DNA of 6,187 nt from Burkholderiales bacterium. Its GTDB lineage: Bacteria > Pseudomonadota > Gammaproteobacteria > Burkholderiales > Usitatibacteraceae. How positions within the stretch are numbered: the stretch's first letter is position 1; every line of letters starts with the position of its first letter. Shown here one piece after another: positions 1-5,320 of this stretch. The position numbers and the translations under genes are program-made. The DNA lies in NCBI GenBank assembly GCA_025350945.1, contig JANXWW010000050.1, forward strand, positions 1 to 6,187. Direction: 5' to 3'. The notes under the pieces are model-generated. The model saw only the letters and a program-made list of their open reading frames with translations. It searched no databases and was not told where the DNA came from.

Positions 1-1368
1 GTCGGCGGCGCGGTGCGCGATTTATTGCTGGGCCGTCATCCGAAAGATTTTGATATTGCCACCAGTGCCACGCCAGAGCAGGTGCGTGGTGTGTTTCGCC
101 GTTCACGGATTATCGGCAGACGATTCCGTATTGTGCATGTGATGTTCGGGCCGGAAACCATTGAGGTGACCACATTTCGCGGGGCAGGTGGTGAGCCCGA
201 AGCGCCCGCAGCCGAAATCGCTGCTGAAAAAAATTCTGACCAGCTTGAAGTTGATGATGTTGATGTTGATGTTGACGTTGACACACGTGCAGATGAATCT
301 GAAAACAACAACCGTTCGCGCCGCCGCCCACGCGACGCCAGGCGCAATCAACCGATAGGCCCAAAATCCCAAGCTGACGAGCATGGTCGCTTGTTGCGCG
401 ACAACGTATTTGGCAATCAGCAGGAAGATGCTATCCGCCGCGACTTCACGATGAATGCATTGTTCTACGATCCTGCGCGCGAAGAAGTGTGGGATTACGT
501 GAACGGCGTGCCTGACATTCAGAAGAAACGCGTGGTGATGATTGGCGATCCGGCTGAGCGCTATCGCGAAGATCCGGTTCGCATGTTGCGTGCCTCGCGC
601 CTCGCTGGCAAGCTCGGCTTCACGATTGACGCGGCAACGGAAGCGCCGATTGCCACCATGGCACCGCTGCTTGAAAACGTCCCCGCTGCGCGCTTGTTTG
701 ATGAAATGCTAAAGCTGTTGTTATCCGGTCATTCGTTGCTGTGTATTGAAAAATTGCGCGCGCTCGGTCTGCACAAAAAACTTTTGCCCATTATTGATTC
801 GCTACTTGAAAATCCGCAAAGCCGACCATTTGTGGTGGCGGCATTGAATCAAACTGACGCACGCATCGCGGTGGATAAAAGCGTATCGCCCTCATTTTTA
901 TTTGCGGCACTGTTCTGGTTTCCGATGCAGAATCGTCAAGCTGCACTGATGGCAAAGGGTGTGAGGCCCGTGCAGGCGATGCACGAAGCGATGGACGATG
1001 TGCTTGATGAGCAGCGCAAAACACTCGCGATTCCACGTCGATATGATCCAATGGTGAAAGAGTTGTGGGCGCATCAGTCTAAATTTTTGCAGCGCTCTGC
1101 CGTCAAGGCTTATCGCGTGTTGTCGCATCCAGGATTCCGCGCATGTTACGATTTTTTTGAGCTGAGAGCCGAAGTCGGCGATGCGCCGCAGGATGTGGCC
1201 CACTGGTGGGCAAAATTTCAGATTGCGTCTGATGCCGAGCGCGAGGCCATGTTTTTGCCTGACGATGAACCGAAAAAGAAACGTCGTCGCAAGCGTAAAA
1301 AGCCAAGTGATTCTGCTGCAACGGCTGATTCTGTTGCTCCTTCTTTGCCTGATGATGCGCTTGATTAA
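1..1368 (+). CDS. pcnB: Poly(A) polymerase I, 5' end outside window
   Basis: This is the 3' part of a class II nucleotidyltransferase that adds 3' poly(A) tails to RNA and so promotes RNA decay. The reading frame is open from base 1 and shows 455 residues; the true start lies upstream. Residues below are numbered from the first codon in the window. The GGAVRD motif (2-7) and the DFD metal-binding pair (D16, D18) mark the catalytic head. RRDFTMNALFY carries the third catalytic aspartate (D148), and YREDPVRMLRASR is the family motif that follows. A tRNA CCA-adding enzyme is the main alternative. PcnB is favoured by the C-terminal half (PSFLFAALFW, DVLDEQRKTLAIPRR, HPGFRACYDFFELRAEV) and by the lysine/arginine-rich tail, as in E. 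coli PcnB. An unusually long linker (about residues 62-130) separates TFRG from LLRDNVFG and contains a Val-Asp repeat. folK follows after 6 bp. Confidence 0.95.
   Translation, partial: VGGAVRDLLLGRHPKDFDIATSATPEQVRGVFRRSRIIGRRFRIVHVMFGPETIEVTTFRGAGGEPEAPAAEIAAEKNSDQLEVDDVDVDVDVDTRADESENNNRSRRRPRDARRNQPIGPKSQADEHGRLLRDNVFGNQQEDAIRRDFTMNALFYDPAREEVWDYVNGVPDIQKKRVVMIGDPAERYREDPVRMLRASRLAGKLGFTIDAATEAPIATMAPLLENVPAARLFDEMLKLLLSGHSLLCIEKLRALGLHKKLLPIIDSLLENPQSRPFVVAALNQTDARIAVDKSVSPSFLFAALFWFPMQNRQAALMAKGVRPVQAMHEAMDDVLDEQRKTLAIPRRYDPMVKELWAHQSKFLQRSAVKAYRVLSHPGFRACYDFFELRAEVGDAPQDVAHWWAKFQIASDAEREAMFLPDDEPKKKRRRKRKKPSDSAATADSVAPSLPDDALD
250..282 (+). repeat. In-frame GTTGAY hexanucleotide repeat in pcnB
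   Basis: The sequence reads GTTGAT, an extra GAT, then four tandem GTTGAT/GTTGAC units. It encodes V-D-D followed by four V-D pairs (residues 84-94 in window numbering). The unit is six bases, so gain or loss of a copy keeps the frame. The repeat lies in the linker between the catalytic head motifs of poly(A) polymerase and not in the conserved core. Confidence 0.85.
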
Positions 1369-1374
1369 TTCACG

Positions 1375-1875
1375 ATGAATCCACGTGCAACTGTTTTCCT
1401 GGGGCTTGGCAGCAACCTTGAGCAACCATTGGTGCAGCTCTCACGTGCGTTGCGCGAAATCCATGAAATTCCGAATACCGCGCTCGTGCGCGTTTCGTCG
1501 TTCTACGACACGGTGCCCATCGGCTTGGCGGAACAGCCCAATTTTGTGAATGCGGTGGCAGAATTACAAACCACGTTAAACCCATCCGAATTGCTGAGCC
1601 ATCTGATTGAAATTGAAGCTGCGCACCAGCGCGTGCGTACAGTGCGCGATGGGCCACGCACGCTTGATCTCGATATTTTGTTGTTCGACAATATTTCCAT
1701 GAATGAACCCATGCTCACCATTCCGCATCCGCGTATGCATGAGCGCGCGTTCGTGTTGTGGCCACTGGCTGAGATCGCGCCGGAGTTAGCTATTCCCGGA
1801 CGTGGTTATGTGCTGGAACTATTAGTGGCGCTGGACGTGAGCGGGGTGCGAAAATACGAGGAGCGCGCGCGATGA
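1375..1875 (+). CDS. folK: 2-amino-4-hydroxy-6-hydroxymethyldihydropteridine pyrophosphokinase (HPPK)
   Basis: This cytoplasmic enzyme transfers pyrophosphate from ATP to 6-hydroxymethyl-7,8-dihydropterin, the step before dihydropteroate synthase in folate synthesis. The 166 residues are close to the usual FolK length. Visible motifs are the N-terminal FLGLGSN (8-14), the SSFYDTVPIG loop (41-50), the HPPK signature DGPRTLDLDILLF (92-104) with the two magnesium-binding aspartates D98 and D100, and IPHPRMHERAFVLWPL (116-131). The ATG at 1375 places FLGLGSN at the expected distance from the N-terminus. No clear Shine-Dalgarno precedes it; the start is 6 bp after the pcnB stop, so coupled translation is likely. 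Its last codons overlap the next start as ATGA (1872-1875). The pcnB-folK pairing is common in Proteobacteria. Confidence 0.97.
   Translation: MNPRATVFLGLGSNLEQPLVQLSRALREIHEIPNTALVRVSSFYDTVPIGLAEQPNFVNAVAELQTTLNPSELLSHLIEIEAAHQRVRTVRDGPRTLDLDILLFDNISMNEPMLTIPHPRMHERAFVLWPLAEIAPELAIPGRGYVLELLVALDVSGVRKYEERAR
1858..1863 (+). promoter_or_regulatory. Ribosome binding site of the deoxynucleoside kinase gene
   Basis: GAGGAG lies inside the end of folK, 8 bases before the ATG at 1872. It supports that start and gives the kinase gene its own ribosome entry besides coupling through the ATGA overlap. Confidence 0.6.
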
Positions 1876-2501
1876 AATATCGTTATGTGGTGGTGGAGGG
1901 CCCGATTGGCAGCGGTAAATCCACGCTGGCGCGGCTGATTGCCGAACGATATGGTGCCAGTTTGTTGCTGGAGGATGCGGGGGCCAATCCATTTCTGCCG
2001 CAGTTTTATCGCGACATGAAACGCTATGCGCTGGCCACGCAAATGTTTTTTTTATTCCAGCGCATCAATCAGCTCGCCGCCATCAAGCAACCTGATTTGT
2101 TCGAGAAAAAAACCATCGCCGATTACATGCTCGCGAAAGACGCGCTGTTTGCCAAGCTCACGCTGGATGACAACGAATTTCAGCTTTACTCGCAGCTTTA
2201 CAATCATTTAAAACCGCAAGCGCCCACGCCTGATTTGGTGATCTATTTGCAGGCGACGGTGAATACGCTGATGACCCGCATTCAGCGAAGAGCCCGGCCG
2301 ATGGAACGCGGCATTACGGAAGATTATCTAATGCGTCTGTCGGAAACCTACACGCGTTATTTTTATGATTACAGCGAATCGCCGATCCTGATCGTGAATA
2401 GTGATCGATTTAATTTCGCCGACAATCCCGAGCACTTGCAAATGTTGTGTACGCGCATCGAATCGCTGCGCGGCATGCGCGAATACATGAACGCAGGTTA
2501 A
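1872..2501 (+). CDS. Deoxynucleoside kinase (dNK/dCK/dGK family)
   Basis: A 209-residue kinase of the deoxynucleoside salvage family, which phosphorylates deoxynucleosides to 5'-monophosphates with ATP. The Walker A motif is EGPIGSGKST (9-18). EDAGANPFL (34-42) supplies the likely catalytic base E34. TQMFFLFQR (56-64) and IADYMLAKDALFA (82-94) match the substrate-binding helices, with D84 where the family has a D/E-R-S-like motif. RIQRRARPMER (136-146) is the arginine-rich LID that closes on ATP phosphates. The length matches bacterial family members (roughly 200-220 residues). Preference among dA, dC, dG and dT cannot be read from sequence, so no gene symbol is given. The start overlaps folK by 4 bp and the stop touches the panC start region. 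It has no direct role in folate or pantothenate synthesis, and its place here probably reflects a conserved housekeeping operon. It contains a T8 run at 2046-2053. Confidence 0.9.
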   Translation: MKYRYVVVEGPIGSGKSTLARLIAERYGASLLLEDAGANPFLPQFYRDMKRYALATQMFFLFQRINQLAAIKQPDLFEKKTIADYMLAKDALFAKLTLDDNEFQLYSQLYNHLKPQAPTPDLVIYLQATVNTLMTRIQRRARPMERGITEDYLMRLSETYTRYFYDYSESPILIVNSDRFNFADNPEHLQMLCTRIESLRGMREYMNAG

Positions 2502-2506
2502 TGGCG

Positions 2507-3343
2507 ATGGATGTTATTCACACCGTTGCCGAGCTGCGTGCGCGCCTGAAATCGGAAGCCGCCATTGGGTTCGTGCCCACCATGGGAAACTTGCATGCGG
2601 GCCATATTGATCTCACCCGCATTGCGCGCGATCGTGTTGCTACGCATGGGTGCGTGGTGGTTTCAATTTTTGTGAATCGCCTGCAGTTCGGGCCGCAGGA
2701 AGATTTCGCTTCCTATCCGCGCACGTTTGCAGACGATGCTGATAAATGTCGCGCGGCGGGTGTTGATGTCATCTTCGCGCCGACTGAGGCCGAGATGTAT
2801 CCCGAATCGCAAAATTATTTTATTGAGCCGCCGGAGATTCAACACATTCTCGATGGTGCGGCTAGGCCCGGACATTTTCGCGGCGTAGCAACGGTGGTGC
2901 TGAAATTGTTCAATATGGTGCAGCCAACGGTTGCTGTATTTGGCAAAAAAGATTATCAGCAATGTCGCGTGCTCGACAACATGGTGCGACAACTTAATTT
3001 GCCGATAACGATGGTGCTGGCCGATACAGTGCGCGCGGAAGATGGGCTGGCGTTATCGTCGCGCAACAGTTATTTGCATGCGGCGGAACGTGCCGAGGCG
3101 CCGCAATTATTTGCCGCGTTATCAAAAATAAAAAAAGAAATTTTTTCCGGCCGCCGCGATTTTTCAGCGATGGAAACTGTAGCCGTCGCCGCACTTACCG
3201 CACGCGGTTGGCTGCCGGATTACATCACCGTGCGACGCAGCGAAGATTTACTGGTGCCCGTTGCGAGTGATTGCGCACTCGTCATTCTCGCTGCGGCCCG
3301 CCTGGGCAAAACGCGCTTGATTGATAATCTTGAATTGACATAA
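2507..3343 (+). CDS. panC: Pantothenate synthetase (pantoate-beta-alanine ligase)
   Basis: This enzyme joins pantoate to beta-alanine with ATP through a pantoyl-adenylate, giving pantothenate (vitamin B5) for coenzyme A. It shows the nucleotidyltransferase HIGH-like motif in FVPTMGNLHAGH. Next come SIFVNRLQFGPQEDFASYPRTF (reading into DADKC), ARPGHFRGVATVVLKLFN, FGKKDYQQ and AEDGLALSSRNSYL, the last carrying the KMSKS-like segment. The protein ends LAAARLGKTRLIDN, as in family members. At 278 residues it is close to E. coli PanC (283). The start is ambiguous. The ATG at 2507 fits the usual N-terminus (M-x-I-x-x-V-x-E-L) and has an AGG 9 bases upstream. The ATG at 2501 adds two residues and overlaps the previous stop as TAATG. 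A still longer frame from 2447 would overlap the kinase by 55 bp and is unlikely. No panB lies beside it. Confidence 0.96.
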   Translation: MDVIHTVAELRARLKSEAAIGFVPTMGNLHAGHIDLTRIARDRVATHGCVVVSIFVNRLQFGPQEDFASYPRTFADDADKCRAAGVDVIFAPTEAEMYPESQNYFIEPPEIQHILDGAARPGHFRGVATVVLKLFNMVQPTVAVFGKKDYQQCRVLDNMVRQLNLPITMVLADTVRAEDGLALSSRNSYLHAAERAEAPQLFAALSKIKKEIFSGRRDFSAMETVAVAALTARGWLPDYITVRRSEDLLVPVASDCALVILAAARLGKTRLIDNLELT

Positions 3344-3357
3344 AATTTATAAACACA

Positions 3358-3525
3358 AGCACCAGCAAGGCGTTTGAGCCATTTTTACTCCGAAAGCCGC
3401 GCCAGCATTGGTTATAACTTTATCATTCCGAGCGCTTTTGCGAGAAATTTTTCGTCGCAAACGGAGTATTCCAAGAGCAGATTTCTCGCAAAGTACGTTC
3501 GCAATCGCGATGTGCTGTTGGTGCT
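3358..3525 (+). repeat. Nested and competing inverted repeats upstream of panD
   Basis: Four pairings are visible. The outer arms AGCACCAGCA (3358-3367) and TGTTGGTGCT (3516-3525) pair over 10 bp with one G-U. TACTCCG (3386-3392) pairs with CGGAGTA (3462-3468). TTTGCGA (3437-3443) pairs with TCGCAAA (3455-3461). The extended arm TTTGCGAGAAAT (3437-3448) pairs perfectly over 12 bp with ATTTCTCGCAAA (3481-3492). The last pairing excludes the two before it, while the 7-bp pair at 3437/3455 sits directly inside the pair at 3386/3462. It may be a structured leader or spacer RNA, or a worn remnant of a small mobile repeat. No target duplication or transposase end was recognised. Confidence 0.5.
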
Positions 3526-3566
3526 GTAGCCATAACTAAATTGGCAAAACATTACAAATGTTGCGC

Positions 3567-3596
3567 TGCACAAAAACGAGTGGTACCCTCTAAAAT
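3567..3596 (+). promoter_or_regulatory. Candidate sigma-70 promoter for panD (upstream)
   Basis: TGCACA (3567-3572, four of six matches to TTGACA) and TAAAAT (3591-3596, five of six matches to TATAAT) are 18 bp apart. Transcription would start near 3603, leaving an untranslated leader of about 88 bases before panD. The match is by eye and the -35 element is weak. Confidence 0.35.
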
Positions 3597-3660
3597 AAGA
3601 AAAAATCAGAAGAGGTGTTCTAAGTGTTTCCGCTAGAGCATTTCATCTAAAAATTGTTTA

Positions 3661-3666
3661 TATACT
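3661..3666 (+). promoter_or_regulatory. Alternative -10 box close to panD
   Basis: TATACT matches TATAAT at five of six positions and lies 24 bases before the panD ATG. No good -35 element is found 16-18 bp upstream, so it would need an activator or may be chance in an AT-rich stretch. Confidence 0.25.
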
Positions 3667-3681
3667 CCGCTACTCTTAACT

Positions 3682-3686
3682 GGAGG
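3682..3686 (+). promoter_or_regulatory. panD ribosome binding site
   Basis: GGAGG, within TGGAGG, lies 4 bases before the ATG at 3691. The spacing is slightly short, but this is the best Shine-Dalgarno match noted in the window and it supports that start codon. The extra ATGs at residues 4 and 5 also fall within reach of it. Confidence 0.7.
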
Positions 3687-3690
3687 CAAT

Positions 3691-4074
3691 ATGCAGCGCA
3701 TGATGTTGAAATCGAAAATTCACCGCGTCATCACCACCCATTCGGAACTGCATTACGAAGGCTCGTGCGCGATTGACCAAAATTTACTCGATGCCGCCGA
3801 TATCAAGGAATATCAGCAGATTGATATTTACAACGTCAACAACGGCGCGCGTTTTACGACCTACGCTATTTCTGGGCAACGCGGTTCTGGCATTATCAGC
3901 GTCAACGGTGCCGCTGCACGACAAGCTGCACCCGGCGATATTTTAATTATTGCCAGCTACGCCGCCTACAACGAAATCGAGCTGAACAACTATCAGCCTG
4001 CCCTGGTTTACGTCGACGAAAAAAATCACATCAAAGATCAGCGCAGCAAGATCCCGGTGCAAATGGCGGGCTAG
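3691..4074 (+). CDS. panD: Aspartate 1-decarboxylase, pyruvoyl-dependent precursor
   Basis: PanD decarboxylates L-aspartate to beta-alanine, the amine substrate used by PanC, so the two adjacent genes supply consecutive parts of pantothenate synthesis. The proenzyme cuts itself between Gly24 and Ser25 in YEGSCAID, and the serine becomes the pyruvoyl cofactor. Other visible active-site residues are K9, R54, Y58 (FTTYAI) and N72 (ISVNGAAAR), all at the positions known in E. coli PanD. The length of 127 residues matches the family closely (E. coli 126), and the C-terminus ends IPVQMAG. The MQRMMLKSK start matches proteobacterial PanD, and the ribosome binding site supports it. The 347-bp gap from panC suggests the gene can be transcribed on its own. 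A strong terminator follows 21 bp after the stop. Confidence 0.97.
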   Translation: MQRMMLKSKIHRVITTHSELHYEGSCAIDQNLLDAADIKEYQQIDIYNVNNGARFTTYAISGQRGSGIISVNGAAARQAAPGDILIIASYAAYNEIELNNYQPALVYVDEKNHIKDQRSKIPVQMAG

Positions 4075-4095
4075 TATTCGATAATTTCTAAAAAT

Positions 4096-4123
4096 AAAAA
4101 GCGATCTTCGGGTCGCTTTTTTT
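4096..4123 (+). terminator. Intrinsic terminator after panD, C(UUCG)G loop
   Basis: AAAAAGCGATC (4096-4106) pairs with GGTCGCTTTTT (4111-4121) around the very stable tetraloop TTCG (4107-4110), with one T-G wobble in the stem. Seven T residues run from 4117 to 4123. The A-rich stretch before the stem gives a T-run on the other strand, so it may also stop transcription from the right. It separates the pantothenate genes from the sugar module. Confidence 0.92.
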
Positions 4124-4180
4124 GTGGCCTGTTTTTTACAAAATTAAATTTCTCACCCGCATCTATTCAAGGAGAATTTC

Positions 4181-4209
4181 TTGCCTTAAAAATAATCTCT
4201 CAATATTTT
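4181..4209 (+). promoter_or_regulatory. Candidate promoter of the sugar kinase-regulator operon
   Basis: TTGCCT (4181-4186) and TATTTT (4204-4209) are 17 bp apart, each with four of six consensus matches. Transcription would begin about 90 bases before the kinase ATG and upstream of both palindromes in this gap, which would suit repression by a bound LacI-type protein. The region is AT-rich, so chance matches are easy. Confidence 0.25.
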
Positions 4210-4227
4210 TCAAACGTCTATGCCACA

Positions 4228-4263
4228 ATGCGCATGAAATCTTGGATAACGATTGCATTGTTA
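4228..4263. promoter_or_regulatory. Operator-like palindromes upstream of the sugar kinase
   Basis: Two dyads lie in the 183-bp control region. ATGCGCAT (4228-4235) is a perfect 8-bp palindrome. TAACGATTGCATTGTTA (4247-4263) has six of eight arm positions symmetric around a central G. LacI-family repressors bind palindromes of about this size, and the downstream gene encodes one. Assigning either site to that protein is inference. Confidence 0.3.
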
Positions 4264-4306
4264 AAATTTTCGCATTGTCGAATAGATAAGCTCAGAAAAA
4301 CTGAAA

Positions 4307-5320
4307 ATGAATTTCGAAAAATATACAGACAAGAATGCAGGTTTGGGCGCAAACGTTCATACGAGCGGCGGCATTATCGTTCTGGGTGAGGCGTTGATTG
4401 ATGTTTTTCCAGAGCGCAGCGTGATTGGTGGCGCGCCTTTTAATGTGGCGTGTTCGGCGGCTGCGCTGGGAGCCAATGTGCGTCTGGTGACGCGGCTCGG
4501 TGATGATGCCAATGGACATTTGGTGCGCACAGGGGTGGCACGATTTGGCGTTAGTTTGGATGGCGTGCAAACCGATGCCACGCGCCCGACAGGAACGGTG
4601 CAAGTGCGCATAACGTCAGGCGAAAATTACTACACCATTACCGATGATCAGGCCTGGGATTATCTCGATCTAGCACCAGCGATTCGGGCATGCACGAGTT
4701 CGGATGCAGACTATCTTTATTTCGGCACACTCGCGCAGCGCTCAATTACCTCACGCGAAACGATTCGCCATTTGGTGAAAGCGTTTACGGGTATTGTCTA
4801 TCTTGATCTTAACTTGCGCGACATGCCCGATATCCGCGCGATTTGCGAGGATTCGTTGGCGCTGGCGGATATCGTGAAGGTGAACGAAGAAGAGCTGCGC
4901 ACTTTGTTTAAATGGCTGGGCGAAAGTAAAGCCGATGCGCCCTGGCAATCCTCACAATTTAAAAACAGTGTTATGGCATTAGTGAAAAAATTTATGGTGA
5001 CTGGTTTATTGGTCACGCGTGGTACCAAAGGGTATGCATATTTTGATGAAAATGGAATGATGAGTTTGGAGGGTCAAGCCGTCTCGGACGTGGTGGTGGC
5101 CGATACGGTGGGCGCGGGCGATTCGTTCTCGGCGATGTTCCTCGCCAGTCGTTCGCAAGGCATACCGGTTGACCAGAGTCTCTTGCGTGCCAGTGAGTTG
5201 GCCGCCGCGATTTGTGGTGTTCATGGCGCGGTACCGGCATCGCGGGAGTTTTATTCACGCTGGTGTCACCCCTATAATACGAAGGATAAAAATCTTAAAG
5301 AAGCGCACATTCATGGCTAA
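4307..5320 (+). CDS. PfkB-family carbohydrate kinase, probable fructokinase
   Basis: A 337-residue ribokinase/PfkB-family sugar kinase that would phosphorylate a sugar with ATP in the cytoplasm. It has the N-terminal sugar-binding start VLGEALIDVFPE (25-36), PfkB signature 1 around GGAPFNVACSAAALGANVRLVTRLGDD (split here at 41-58 and 59-67), NLR (169-171), VNEEEL (192-197) and signature 2 DTVGAGDSFSAMFLA (266-280), with the catalytic base D272. The ITDDQAWDYL segment (111-120) resembles fructokinases of sucrose or fructose metabolism; other sugars or 2-keto-3-deoxygluconate are possible. The family usually begins within a few residues of VLGEALID, so about 22 extra residues precede the core. 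No clear ribosome binding site precedes 4307 and no better start was found inside the extension. The end overlaps the LacI-family gene by 8 bp, implying one transcript and related roles. Confidence 0.88.
   Translation: MNFEKYTDKNAGLGANVHTSGGIIVLGEALIDVFPERSVIGGAPFNVACSAAALGANVRLVTRLGDDANGHLVRTGVARFGVSLDGVQTDATRPTGTVQVRITSGENYYTITDDQAWDYLDLAPAIRACTSSDADYLYFGTLAQRSITSRETIRHLVKAFTGIVYLDLNLRDMPDIRAICEDSLALADIVKVNEEELRTLFKWLGESKADAPWQSSQFKNSVMALVKKFMVTGLLVTRGTKGYAYFDENGMMSLEGQAVSDVVVADTVGAGDSFSAMFLASRSQGIPVDQSLLRASELAAAICGVHGAVPASREFYSRWCHPYNTKDKNLKEAHIHG

Larger units (their letters stand above)
3344..3690. other. 347-bp gene-free gap between panC and panD
   Basis: No credible coding region was seen on either strand. 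The upstream half (about 3358-3525) is rich in inverted repeats, described separately. The downstream half is AT-rich and holds two possible panD promoters and the panD ribosome binding site. No hairpin followed by a T-run lies after the panC stop, so read-through from panC into panD remains possible. Confidence 0.7.

Noticed and set aside
1260..1320. Lysine/arginine-rich stretch near the pcnB C-terminus as a novel RNA-binding tail
   Set aside because: Basic C-terminal tails are usual in proteobacterial poly(A) polymerase I, including E. coli PcnB as recalled, so it is not unusual.
898..1425. Minus-strand open frame of 175 codons
   Set aside because: It lies antisense to conserved pcnB sequence and shows no recognisable motif or composition of a real protein; it is a shadow frame.
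2447..2506. Longer PanC starting at 2447 with an extra N-terminal segment
   Set aside because: It would overlap the kinase gene by 55 bp, and the extra residues do not resemble any PanC N-terminus; the ATGs at 2501 and 2507 are better placed.
3123..3146. A- and T-rich runs near the end of panC as a frameshift or terminator
   Set aside because: The frame stays open and encodes a lysine-rich linker in the expected part of PanC, and no stem accompanies the T-run.
3578..3590. GAGTGGTACCCTC as a possible operator inside the panD promoter
   Set aside because: Only the central GGTACC is truly palindromic; the outer bases pair only with a bulge, so it is too weak to call.
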